DNA from: Chloroflexota bacterium
GTDB lineage: Bacteria; Chloroflexota; UBA6077; FW602-bin22; JACPRP01
DNA length: 64,000 nt
Assembly (NCBI GenBank): GCA_016189905.1
Contig: JACPRP010000007.1
Span: forward strand, 1 to 64,000
Reading direction: 5' to 3'
Position 1 is the first letter of the stretch; each line of letters opens with the position of its first letter. This document shows positions 17,338 through 25,298 of the stretch, one piece after another. The translations under genes were made by a program, and so were the position numbers. Under the pieces are notes generated by a model, which was not told the DNA's origin, searched no databases, and was given only the letters and a program-made list of their open reading frames with translations.

Positions 17338-19587
17338 TTGCGTCCTAACGCAAGAACAGGTCAATCGCAAATGGATCACACGCAAATGGATCACGTGTTA
17401 GTGGTTAACATGCTGCCCGGGCGTGTACGCTTGAGAGTGCGAGGGCTGTATCGAGAAGTCGAGCGGGCACACGGCATCGAGGAGGCGGTGGCCGCTCTGG
17501 CTGGAGTGCGCGGGGTGCGAGCCAATCCAATAAGTAGCCGTGTGCTGGTGGAGTTCGACGAGAACGAAACTAACCTCGACGCCATCATCTCCGCCATCGA
17601 GGGGGCTTCGCCTGTAGTGCGACCGTCGGCACGGAGAAAGGGCGATTTAGAGCCAGGATATGCCTGGGAAATCCTGCGCCTTGCCGGAAGCGGTGTTATT
17701 CTGAGTGGCCTCTTCGTAGGAAGATTACTGGGTGGCCTGCCGCTGCTTGCCGCCGCGCCCCTGGTCAGCGTCGCCTCGTTGACGACGCTGTTCACGGGCT
17801 ATCCCATCTTCCGCAGCGGTTTCCTCGCCCTCGTCCGACAGCGACGAGCAGCGATGGACACACTCATCAGCAGCGCAACCTTTATGTCACTCCTCTTGCG
17901 TGAGGCTCTAACGGGGCTGGTGGTGGTTTTCCTGATCAACCTTGGTGATCTCCTGCAGTCTCTCACGCTTCGCCATTCGCGTCGGGCCATACGCGATCTA
18001 CTTTCGCTGGATGACGGGTGGGTCTGGGTCGTGGTTGGCGAACAGGAGGTGAGCGTGCCGATCGCCCAGGTGCGCATCGGCGATCTCGTAGTCGCGCACC
18101 AGGGTGATAAGATAGCCGTAGATGGGATCATCGTGAATGGCGAAGCAGCGATCAATCAGGCGACGATCACCGGGGAGTCGCTGCCGGTGGCGTGCGCCGC
18201 GGGCGATACGGTCTTCGCCGGATCGCTCGTGGAGACAGGCCATCTCGTGGTGCGGGCGACCGCTGTAGGGGACGAGACAGCGATTGGTCGGATAATCCAG
18301 CGAGTCGAGGAGGCGAGCGAACATCGTGCACCCATCCAGCGCGCCGCCGATCACTTCGCCGATCACTTCGTGCCCTTCTCATTCGCTCTCTCGGCTCTGG
18401 TGTTTCTGCTCACGCGTGACTTCCGCCGCAGTATGAGCATGCTTGTCATCGCCTGTCCCTGCGCCGCCGGACTCGCAACCCCGACGGCGGTTGGCGCAGC
18501 AATCGGCAACGCGGCCAGACGGGGCATCCTCATCAAAGGTGGCCTGTACCTGGAGGCAGCCGGCAATTTGAATGCCGTAGTGTTCGATAAGACCGGCACA
18601 TTGACGACAGGTATTCCACATATCGCGAGAGTGATCGCCTGCAGTCCCTATTCTCCCGAGCAAGTGCTGGCGCTGGCCGCTGCCGCAGAGCGCCACTCCC
18701 ACCATCCATTTGCCGCCGCGATCCGCCACTGCTCTGAGGAGCAGGGGGTTGCCGTGATGCCTGCGAGCGACTACGAAACGCTGGTCGGTCTGGGCGTCCG
18801 GGCGCACGTCGACGGCACAATGGTGACGGTCGGCAACAGGCGGCTGTTTGCATCGATGAGTATCCCGATGCCGGCTATCGAAGAGGTCGAAGCGCGTCGG
18901 GAGTCCACACTCTGGGTGGCGCTGGACAACGAGGTCATCGGGCTGCTCGGCGTAGATGACACCGTCCGCCCCGAGGCCAGTGAGGCCCTCGAGCAACTAC
19001 GGGCGGCGGGCGTGCGGCGTCTGGTGCTGGCAACGGGCGACAATCCGATAGCGGCTCAGCGCGTGGCGCAACTGCTTGGCCTGAGTGAGTGCTGCGCCAC
19101 GGTGCTGCCCGAAGACAAGCTCGCCCTCATTCGCGAGTTACAGACCACCGGATATCGGGTGGCGATGGTTGGCGATGGCATCAACGACGCGCCGGCGCTA
19201 GCTGCCGCCGATGTGGGAATCGCGCTGGGCGCAGGTGGCACTGATGTCGCCATCGAGGCGGCGGATATCGCGCTGGGCGGCGACGATTTACGACAGGTCG
19301 CCGCGACCATTCGGCTCAGCCATCAGACGCTGCGGGTAGTACGCTGGAATTTCACCGTTGCCATCGGGGTCAACGCCCTGGGGATAGCCCTCAGCGCCAT
19401 CGGCCTGCTATCTCCCCTGCTCGGCGCAATCGTCCACAATATGAGCACTGTGGCGGTGGTGTTGAATTCGACGCGGCTGATCGGTTACCGCGACCCAAGC
19501 CAGGGCTATCGGTTAGCCCGCGCGGCGAAGCCTAGCCGGAGTCCAGGAGGATCAGCCAGGCCAGATGGCGGCAATCCAGCCAGCTAA
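17338..19587 (+). CDS. P1B-type heavy-metal exporting ATPase (CtpC-like)
   Basis: This is an ATP-driven metal efflux pump. A degenerate HMA-like N-domain (about residues 15-95) lacks the CxxC metal motif. The transmembrane metal site is C-P-C at residues 373-375 (ACPCAAGLATPTA). The phosphorylation motif is DKTGTLTTG (Asp 417), the actuator loop TGES, the P1B HP motif is in 'HSHHPFAAAI', and the hinge is GDGINDAPALA. The missing CxxC and the two small partner genes resemble Mn/Zn-exporting CtpC rather than Cu pumps. The start is uncertain: TTG 17338 or ATG 17371/17386. Its motifs are complete, so it should be active. Confidence 0.88.
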   Translation: MRPNARTGQSQMDHTQMDHVLVVNMLPGRVRLRVRGLYREVERAHGIEEAVAALAGVRGVRANPISSRVLVEFDENETNLDAIISAIEGASPVVRPSARRKGDLEPGYAWEILRLAGSGVILSGLFVGRLLGGLPLLAAAPLVSVASLTTLFTGYPIFRSGFLALVRQRRAAMDTLISSATFMSLLLREALTGLVVVFLINLGDLLQSLTLRHSRRAIRDLLSLDDGWVWVVVGEQEVSVPIAQVRIGDLVVAHQGDKIAVDGIIVNGEAAINQATITGESLPVACAAGDTVFAGSLVETGHLVVRATAVGDETAIGRIIQRVEEASEHRAPIQRAADHFADHFVPFSFALSALVFLLTRDFRRSMSMLVIACPCAAGLATPTAVGAAIGNAARRGILIKGGLYLEAAGNLNAVVFDKTGTLTTGIPHIARVIACSPYSPEQVLALAAAAERHSHHPFAAAIRHCSEEQGVAVMPASDYETLVGLGVRAHVDGTMVTVGNRRLFASMSIPMPAIEEVEARRESTLWVALDNEVIGLLGVDDTVRPEASEALEQLRAAGVRRLVLATGDNPIAAQRVAQLLGLSECCATVLPEDKLALIRELQTTGYRVAMVGDGINDAPALAAADVGIALGAGGTDVAIEAADIALGGDDLRQVAATIRLSHQTLRVVRWNFTVAIGVNALGIALSAIGLLSPLLGAIVHNMSTVAVVLNSTRLIGYRDPSQGYRLARAAKPSRSPGGSARPDGGNPAS

Positions 19588-19620
19588 GTACATTGCAATA
19601 TGTATAGCACGAAGCTTCAC

Positions 19621-19718
19621 CGCAAAGGGCGCCAAGAAACCAACGGGGGTCTTGCGCCCTTTGCGCAAATGGTGTGGCCGAGACCGATGCGTCCTTCGGC
19701 GGAAGGACAGGTCGGTCT
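19621..19718. repeat. Two adjacent inverted repeats
   Basis: Arms 19621-19632/19654-19665 (CGCAAAGGGCGC) form a perfect 12-bp stem. A second nested stem follows: AGACCGA 19681-19687 with 19712-19718, and GTCCTT 19691-19696 with 19703-19708. The second shares its flanks and outer arm with the palindrome at 6975. Confidence 0.7.
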
Positions 19719-19829
19719 GAAGCCGTCCGGCACTTGAGCCGTACGAAATTTTGGGAGAGAAAGAATAGGAGACCCTGTAGCGCAGGCAAACCAATAAGAA
19801 CCACATTCAAGAGGTGCAGGAGGTTAGCA

Positions 19830-20240
19830 ATGACCAGGGTCGGAGTGAAGCTCGATTATACCGTCACCACATCCAGGGGATTTGACGAAGCGGTGGAGGC
19901 GGTGCAAGACCAGGTAGCCAGGGCATGGTTCAGGGTCTTGCACATCCATGACGTGCAGGCGACTTTCCGCGAAAAAGGCTTCGAGCGCGATCCCTACAAG
20001 ATAGTCGAGGTCTGCAACGTCAAGTACGCGAAACAAGCGCTGGAAAAAGACCTGTTGCTTGGTTTGATGATGCCCTGTAAAATAAATGTATACGCAGATA
20101 ACGGCCAGACCAAGATCAGCCTGATGCTTCCATCAGCCCTAACAAGCTTCTTCCCAGAGAGTGGTAAGGAAGCTGGCCTCGGGCCGCTCGCCGAGGAAGT
20201 CGAGAACATCCTGCGCCAGGTGGTCGATGCGGCTAAGTGA
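19830..20240 (+). CDS. DUF302 family protein
   Basis: A 136-residue soluble protein from ATG 19830, with GGAGG eight bases upstream. The pattern 'GFDEAVEAVQDQVAR...FRVLHIHDVQATFREKG' and 'YKIVEVCNVKYAKQAL...LLLGLMMPCKINVYADNGQTKISLMLPS' is that of DUF302, small alpha/beta proteins of unknown function often found beside redox or sulfur-metabolism genes. Cys residues in VCN and MPC are family-typical. It is the first gene of the plus-strand redox cluster that holds the two TGA-containing genes. Confidence 0.8.
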   Translation: MTRVGVKLDYTVTTSRGFDEAVEAVQDQVARAWFRVLHIHDVQATFREKGFERDPYKIVEVCNVKYAKQALEKDLLLGLMMPCKINVYADNGQTKISLMLPSALTSFFPESGKEAGLGPLAEEVENILRQVVDAAK

Positions 20241-20347
20241 GCACACGCTACTGCCCGATCGCGGTGGAGACGCTGGCCGCGCCGCCCAGCGTAGTTTACA
20301 GCAAGAGGGTCGGCGAACGGGTCCGGACCGATGGGAGGTTGAGTTAC

Positions 20348-20548
20348 ATGCCGGTGTACGAGTATCGATGCGCTGAATGCCACGAGAAGTTCGAGAAGCT
20401 GGTGAGATCGAGCCAGTCTGAAGGGGAGGTGGCCTGCCCATCCTGCGGCAGCGAGTTGGTGAAGCGGCTGGTCTCGCTGTTCGGCTCGCTGGGCCTCTCG
20501 ACCAGCTCATCCGGCGGCAACTGCGCGCCGAGAGTGGGAGGCGGGTGA
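20348..20548 (+). CDS. FmdB-type zinc-ribbon protein
   Basis: A 66-residue protein starting MPVYEYRCAECHEKFEKLV, the hallmark of FmdB family putative regulatory proteins. Two CxxC knuckles (CAEC and CPSC) form the zinc ribbon, and a Ser/Gly-rich tail follows. GGGAGG lies upstream of ATG 20348. The open frame extends to 20237, but that part has no homology and no RBS. Its role is unknown. Confidence 0.8.
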   Translation: MPVYEYRCAECHEKFEKLVRSSQSEGEVACPSCGSELVKRLVSLFGSLGLSTSSSGGNCAPRVGGG

Positions 20549-20549
20549 G

Positions 20550-20587
20550 GATTCTAGCGCGGAGGATCGTGCATCCTCTCTAGAATC
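20550..20587. repeat. Hairpin downstream of the zinc-ribbon gene
   Basis: Outer arms GATTCTAG/CTAGAATC (20550-20557, 20580-20587) enclose inner arms GAGGAT/ATCCTC. There is no T-tract. It may mark the end of the DUF302-fmdB transcript. Confidence 0.55.
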
Positions 20588-20695
20588 GCTAGCCAGCGCT
20601 AGGGGGCAACAGCGCAGTCAGACAAACCAAGTTCAGTTATCGGAGATATCTGTCGCGAGGGACATCTTACACCAGCGATGGATTGGGAGGGCGAA

Positions 20696-21052
20696 ATGGA
20701 AACGACGCAGGCTCAGATGACCGTCAGGGTATACAACGACAGCAGCAAGGAGAGATGCTTCTCCTTTGGCTGAGGGCCCCGCTGGTCTCAGGAAGAGATC
20801 ACGATAATCACGGCCCAACATTTGCGCCGCAAATACGGCGATGTCGTGCGCGTGGAGTATCTCGACTTCGCGAACCAGCAGACACGCGAGCAGTACGCCG
20901 CCGTTGTTGAGGAGATCGAGAGCAAGGACCTGATGTTCCCCGTCATCGCCGTCGACGACGACTTCATCGCCGAGGGAATCGTAGACTACTGGACAATCGC
21001 CACAGCTCTCGAAGAGCGGCTCAACAGGGAGCAACAGAACAAGGAAGTGTAG
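20696..21052 (+). CDS. YuzD-like thiol-disulfide protein with in-frame TGA (candidate selenoprotein)
   Basis: From ATG 20696 (GGGAGG six bases upstream) the frame runs to TAG at 21052 with one TGA at 20771-20773, codon 26. The product would be 118 residues: an N-terminal strand (MTVRVYNDSSK), then C21-F-S-F-G-U26, a long helix, and a C-terminal part ('LMFPVIAVDDDFIAEG') like YuzD/DUF1462 thioredoxin-fold proteins, which carry a redox Cys motif at this place. A hairpin with an AGGAA loop follows the TGA at SECIS distance. Ordinary calling would report only a fragment from TTG 20822. It lies 6 bp upstream of thioredoxin reductase. The fold is moderately sure, and the selenocysteine reading is an inference. 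Confidence 0.7.
20774..20817 (+). promoter_or_regulatory. SECIS-like stem-loop after TGA 20771
   Basis: UGGUCUC (20783-20789) pairs with GAGAUCA (20795-20801), closing an AGGAA loop with GG at 20791-20792, 20 nt after the TGA. A lower stem is possible between GGGCC 20774-20778 and GGCCC 20813-20817. Bacterial SECIS elements have a small apical loop with exposed G residues in this distance range. Confidence 0.5.
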
Positions 21053-21058
21053 CTCGAA

Positions 21059-22024
21059 ATGTTCGACTTCAGAATAAAGCGTGAGGAAACAGTCCCCGAT
21101 ATCGATCGTGAAGCCGTTTACGACACGGTCATCCTTGGCGGTGGGCCGGCGGGCCTGGCCGCCGGACTTTATGCCGCGAGGGCCGGGCTAAACACTTTAG
21201 TCGTCGAGAAAGCAGTGGTAGGTGGACAGATCGCCTTGACGGCCTTCATCGAGAACTGCCCGGGCTGCATCGAAGGGTCGGGGCAGGAGTTCATCGCCTA
21301 TATTCAGAAGCAGGCTACCAAGTTCGGAGCCGGGATCGCCTACCGCGAGGTTGTCGGGGTCGATCTCCAGGGAGACGTGAAGACGATCGACACGCGGGAT
21401 GGGAAGCTACTCACCCGAACGGTGATTATCGGGACTGGCGTCTCGTCGCAGAAGCTCGGCGTGCCGGGCGAGGAACAGTATCGCGGAAAAGGCGTGTCCT
21501 ATTGCTCCACCTGCGACGGACCTTTCTACAAAGATCAGGAGGTGGCGGTCGTCGGCGGTGGTGACGCGGCTGTCGAGGAGGCGAACTACCTCACCCGCTT
21601 CGCCTCTAAGGTGACGATCATCCACCGTCGCGATGTGCTACGCGCGACGAAAGTGATTCAAGATCGCGCAATGGCTAATCCCAAGATAGAGTTTCGTTGC
21701 GGCACCGTGGTCGAGGCCATCATGGGCAATCACAAGGCGAACAAGCTGCTCATCAGGAATCTCAAGACGGACCAGAAGATCGAGATGTCGATCGGCGGCC
21801 TCTTCGTCTACGTGGGCATGATCCCGAATACTAAGCTTTTCGAAGGCCAGCTACGGCTGAGTCCCGAAGGTTACATCATCACGGACGAGAAGATGGCGAC
21901 GAGCGTGCCCGGGGTATTCGCGGCGGGCGATATCAGACAGACACCGCTGCGCCAAGTGATAACGGCGGCGGCCGACGGCGCCATCGCCGCCACCTACGCG
22001 GATCGATATATTCACGCTGATTGA
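21059..22024 (+). CDS. trxB: Thioredoxin reductase
   Basis: An FAD- and NADPH-dependent flavoenzyme that reduces thioredoxin-fold partners. The 321-residue protein has the FAD motif GGGPAGLAAGLYAARAG, the redox pair C149-S-T-C152 (SYCSTCDGPFYK), the NADPH motif GGGDAAVEEANYL with the following 'HRRD', and the C-terminal FAD motif 'GVFAAGDIR'. It starts 6 bp after the YuzD-like gene and is followed by the PDO-like gene. It is the likely electron source for both candidate selenoproteins. Confidence 0.93.
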   Translation: MFDFRIKREETVPDIDREAVYDTVILGGGPAGLAAGLYAARAGLNTLVVEKAVVGGQIALTAFIENCPGCIEGSGQEFIAYIQKQATKFGAGIAYREVVGVDLQGDVKTIDTRDGKLLTRTVIIGTGVSSQKLGVPGEEQYRGKGVSYCSTCDGPFYKDQEVAVVGGGDAAVEEANYLTRFASKVTIIHRRDVLRATKVIQDRAMANPKIEFRCGTVVEAIMGNHKANKLLIRNLKTDQKIEMSIGGLFVYVGMIPNTKLFEGQLRLSPEGYIITDEKMATSVPGVFAAGDIRQTPLRQVITAAADGAIAATYADRYIHAD

Positions 22025-22034
22025 GGCAGGATAG

Positions 22035-22118
22035 ATGGAGAATCTGGGAGTTGTGTTGCTGGCAGGGGGTATTCTGCTCATCATACTACTGAACAGAAAA
22101 GGCGGCGGAGGCACCTGA
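22035..22118 (+). CDS. 27-residue single-helix micro-protein (candidate)
   Basis: ATG 22035 (AGG close upstream) encodes a 27-residue peptide that is almost all one hydrophobic helix (LGVVLLAGGILLIILL), ending in basic NRK and glycines. It lies 10 bp after trxB and 67 bp before the PDO gene on the same strand. It is too short to identify. A membrane-inserted micro-protein is plausible, and chance is possible. Confidence 0.3.
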   Translation: MENLGVVLLAGGILLIILLNRKGGGGT

Positions 22119-22185
22119 GGGCGCTGAGCCAGCGCGGCTTCGTGCAAGCCGCGTTACTGCAGAATCGACAAAGGAGGACACCGCA

Positions 22186-22866
22186 ATGCCATTGATCCCG
22201 GTGGACGACCAGAGTTTTCTGAGGGACAAGTTCGCCAAAGAGCTTGTCAACCCGGTGAACATTCTGCTTTTCACGCAGCACGACACACCCTCGGCGATCC
22301 CCGGGCCCGAGTGTATGTATTGCAAGGAGACCCGCGAGCTCGTGGAGGAGATCAGCTCCCTATCCGACAAAATCAATTTGAGAATCTACGACTTCGTGGC
22401 CGACGCCGAAAAGGCACGACAAATGGGCATCGACAAGATTCCCGCGATCACCTTCGACGGCGACTCTGGCGGGCGTGTGAGGTATTACGGCATCCCTGCC
22501 GGCTACGAGTTCCCATCGCTTATCGAAGACATCATCGATATTTCGCGCCACAGCACAGGCCTCTCACAAGAGACCAGAGAGAGCCTGCAAAAACTCGACA
22601 AGGACGTCGATATCCAGGTCTTCGTGACCCCAACCTGACCATACTGCCCATCGGCGGCCAGGTTGGCCCATCAAATGGCGATGGAAAGTCCGCACGTAAC
22701 GGCCGAAGTTATCGAAGCGTCCGAGTTCCCGCAGCTAGTCGCCAAATACCACGTCGGCGGCGTCCCGAAAGTCGTCGTGAACGAGACGGTGGAGTTCGAG
22801 GGCGCGTTGCCTGAGGACCGGTATATGGACCAGGTGCTCAAAGCCGCCGCGCCCCCTGACGCTTGA
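22186..22866 (+). CDS. PDO/glutaredoxin-like disulfide oxidoreductase with U-P-Y-C site (candidate selenoprotein)
   Basis: The full product (226 residues) has two thioredoxin-fold units, as in the PfPDO-like glutaredoxin family. Unit 1 has C43-M-Y-C46. Unit 2 begins 'VDIQVFVTPT', then TGA at 22636-22638, then PYCPSAARLAHQMA. The TGA therefore stands exactly at the first Cys of the second CPYC site, giving U151-P-Y-C154. Reading continues without a stop through the cis-Pro region (GGVPKVVVN) to 22866. A hairpin with an AGGUU loop follows the TGA. Standard calling would split it into 22186-22638 and 22663-22866. A simple nonsense mutation is unlikely because the C-terminal unit is fully conserved. 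It acts in cytosolic thiol exchange, probably reduced by the neighbouring TrxB. Confidence 0.82.
22639..22684 (+). promoter_or_regulatory. SECIS-like stem-loop after TGA 22636
   Basis: GGCC 22656-22659 pairs with GGCC 22665-22668, closing loop AGGUU (22660-22664). An outer stem pairs CCAUCG 22648-22653 with CGAUGG 22679-22684. The loop guanines are 25-26 nt after the TGA. The loop begins AGG, as does the one at 20790. Base pairs were read by eye, not folded. Confidence 0.55.
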
Positions 22867-22931
22867 TTTAGAGCGGTTTGCGAAAGGCTGGAGCTAGCGA
22901 AGTAGCTACCGAGAGGCCGAGCCTATCAACT

Positions 22932-22970
22932 TAGCGCGTCCCGAGACGGGATCCGTCTCGGGACGCGCTA
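22932..22970. repeat. 18-bp perfect inverted repeat
   Basis: Arms 22932-22949 and 22953-22970 (TAGCGCGTCCCGAGACGG) are perfectly complementary around GAT. The ends TAGCGC/GCGCTA match those of the repeats at 13-68 and 23021-23076, although the inner arms differ. Confidence 0.85.
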
Positions 22971-23008
22971 CAGTTACGGCGGGTTGCGCTATAGCAGTTT
23001 GCATTTTG

Positions 23009-23141
23009 ATGTGGCTACCCGTAGCGCGGGGGCTCATCCCCCGCCCCGCCCAGCGGGGGACGAGCCCCCGCGCTACATTGCATACGCTCGGTATATCGGT
23101 GGCTGCTCCGCTAGCCAAAACCCTTTGCAAACTGCTGTAGC
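23009..23141. repeat. Dispersed palindromic repeat, copy 2
   Basis: Nearly identical to 1-133, including the long G/C hairpin core (about 23021-23076) and the tail CATTGCATACGCTCGG. It follows the redox cluster and abuts a second repeat type at 23141. Confidence 0.85.
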
Positions 23142-23230
23142 GTTCATCCAGCGACCGAGCTGGTCCGCAAGGGCGGGTTTCCAAACCCGCCCCTACCTTG
23201 CCTGACAAAGGTCATCGCAAACCGCTCTAG
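23141..23230. repeat. Second dispersed repeat type, copy 1
   Basis: This stretch is nearly identical to 32088-32175: GCGACCGAGCTGGTCCGCAAG, a GGGCGGGTTT/AAACCCGCCC hairpin, then CTTGCCTGACAAAGGTCATC and CGCAAACCGCTCTAG. The last motif, or its complement, also occurs near 22873 and 55401. Confidence 0.8.
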
Positions 23231-23260
23231 CCACATCCAAACGCAAACTGGTGTAAGCTA

Positions 23261-23446
23261 CTAAGGAAGAGTAGGACGTCTGGAATAGTAGCCTACATAT
23301 AGTCCCACGAGCAACATAATTATGCCGACGATAACCGAGTTCCACGTGGCCGGCTGATCGCCAGAATAGCGCAGCACCCACGGGGCGATGATCAGCCAGA
23401 TGCCAAGGATTACCGATACCCACGGCAAATACGACCAGTCACGCAT
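23261..23446 (-). CDS. SPW-repeat small membrane protein
   Basis: About 61 residues from ATG 23446 with AAGGAGG upstream; the open frame extends to 23494 without a better start. The sequence (YLPWVSVILGIWLIIAPWVLRYS, then WNSVIVGIIMLLVGLYVGYY) has the tryptophan/proline-rich two-helix pattern of SPW proteins. Its function is unknown. It stands alone, opposite in direction to metG. Confidence 0.7.
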   Translation of the reverse strand: MRDWSYLPWVSVILGIWLIIAPWVLRYSGDQPATWNSVIVGIIMLLVGLYVGYYSRRPTLP

Positions 23447-23753
23447 CACCAACACCTCCTTCATAACCCTACGTCGTAGAATCCTAATTTGCAAGATTCA
23501 GGCCAAGGAAACGTAACATAGGGTGGCGATAGCCGGGTGACCACAGCCGACCGGGGCCTTCGTCTATCATCAAAGAGAGCATCGCCAAGAACACCCCAAT
23601 AAGCTACTCCGTGCCTCCTTGTTGAACACACCCCAACCGCATCGCGAATGCCCTGAAATCTTGCCCAATCCCTGGCTTGCCGGTTTGCTTCAGTTTTCCC
23701 ACATATTGTGATATCATATAGCAGCTATTCGTGCGATTTCCGGAGCCGTTGTC

Positions 23754-25289
23754 TTGACAAAAAAGTTTTATGTAACCACGGCGATAATCTATGTTAACGC
23801 GCTGCCTCACGTCGGCCACGCCTACGAGATGATCGCGACGGACGCCATCGCCCGCTATAAACGCCTCACCGGCCACGACGTATTCTTTCTCACCGGAACC
23901 GATGAGAACAGCCTGAACGCCGAGCGAAAAGCTCGCTCGTTGGGGCTGCCCACCCAGCACTATGTGGATGAGATGGCCGCGACCATCAAGAAAGTCTGGC
24001 GCAAACTGAACATTTCATTTGACGACTTCGTCAGAACCACCGACGAGCGCCACAGGCTAGCCTGTCAGGAGTTCTTCACGCGCACCTACGACGCAGGCGA
24101 CGTCTATCCCAGCACCTACGAGGGTTGGTACTGCGTTTCGTGCGAGGCGTTCTACCGCGCCGAGGAGCTGATGGATGGGATGTGCCCGGTCCACAAGACA
24201 AAGCCCGAATGGCTGAAAGAAAAGAACTATTTCTTCGCCTTGTCTAAATACCAGGATCGCCTGTTGCAGCACATCGAGGCAAATCCTGACTTCATTCAGC
24301 CAGAAGCCCGACGGAACGAGATACTGAGCTTCATTCGGGGAGGCTTGCAGGATTTCAGCATCTCGCGCTCCTCGGTGCGCTGGGGGATACCGGTGCCAAT
24401 CGATCCATCGCAGGTGCTTTATGTCTGGTTTGACGCCCTGATTAACTACCTGACAGGGGTCGGCTGGCCGACCGATTTGACAAGGTTCCAGCATTACTGG
24501 CCCGCCGACGTCCACATTGTTGGCAAAGATATCACGCGCTTCCATTGCGTTTACTGGCCCGCGATGCTTATGTCCGCGGGGCTGCCACTGCCACGGGAGG
24601 TGTTCGGCCACGGTTTCGTCTACCTTCGTGGGGAGAGAATGAGTAAATCGTTGGGAACAGGCGTCGATCCGGGCGCCATCGTCGACGACTTCGGCGCCGA
24701 CTCGCTGCGTTACTATCTTCTGCGCGAGGTGCCTTTCGGCCGTGACGGCGACTTCACCTGGGAGGGATTCGTCCAGAGACATAATGCCGACCTGGCTAAC
24801 GACCTGGGCAATCTGCTCAATCGCACAGTGAGCATGGTCAACCGCTACTTTGGCGGCGTGGTTCCGACCCCAATTGGGGCGCCGACGGGGCCTGATGCCG
24901 AGCTGATGGCGCTGGCCGCCGACACGTTCGCCGAGCTTGAGCGCAGCATGAACGCGCTGGCGTTCAGCGATGCGCTGGTGGCGATCTGGCAGTTCGTCGG
25001 CCGAGCTAACAAGTACGTCGAGGAGAGCGCGCCGTGGGTGCTGGCTAAGTCGGACCGCGACCGCCTTGCCTCGGTGCTCTATAACCTTGTGGAGTCTCTC
25101 AGGCTGATCGCCCACGCCATCTACGCCTTTGTGCCTGAGACGGCAGAGAGAGCCGTCGAGCAGCTTGGCATCGAGCTCGAGATCGGCACGAATTGGGGGC
25201 AAACGCGCCAATGGGGAGGCTACAGGCCCGGCACCAGGGTGATCGAAAAGCCGGTGCCGTTGTTCCCCAAGAAAGAACTGCCGAGTTAG
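23754..25289 (+). CDS. metG: Methionyl-tRNA synthetase
   Basis: It charges tRNA-Met. The 511-residue class I synthetase has HVGH (the HIGH motif) near residue 22, a CxxC...CxxH zinc-knuckle half (CVSC...CPVH) around residue 125, and the KMSKS-like 'ERMSKSLGTG'. An anticodon-binding helical domain ends the protein, and no C-terminal dimerisation (Trbp111) domain follows. The start is TTG 23754. 'TTAIIYVNALPHVGHA' differs slightly from the usual TTPIYYVN but keeps the fold. It is followed 9 bp later by tatD, a common pairing. Confidence 0.95.
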   Translation: MTKKFYVTTAIIYVNALPHVGHAYEMIATDAIARYKRLTGHDVFFLTGTDENSLNAERKARSLGLPTQHYVDEMAATIKKVWRKLNISFDDFVRTTDERHRLACQEFFTRTYDAGDVYPSTYEGWYCVSCEAFYRAEELMDGMCPVHKTKPEWLKEKNYFFALSKYQDRLLQHIEANPDFIQPEARRNEILSFIRGGLQDFSISRSSVRWGIPVPIDPSQVLYVWFDALINYLTGVGWPTDLTRFQHYWPADVHIVGKDITRFHCVYWPAMLMSAGLPLPREVFGHGFVYLRGERMSKSLGTGVDPGAIVDDFGADSLRYYLLREVPFGRDGDFTWEGFVQRHNADLANDLGNLLNRTVSMVNRYFGGVVPTPIGAPTGPDAELMALAADTFAELERSMNALAFSDALVAIWQFVGRANKYVEESAPWVLAKSDRDRLASVLYNLVESLRLIAHAIYAFVPETAERAVEQLGIELEIGTNWGQTRQWGGYRPGTRVIEKPVPLFPKKELPS

Positions 25290-25298
25290 GAAGCGTCC

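Noticed and set aside
22639-22866. A separate small glutaredoxin gene starting at 22663
   Set aside because: It would begin inside the thioredoxin fold, after the active site, and has no RBS; it is the C-terminal half of the upstream gene.
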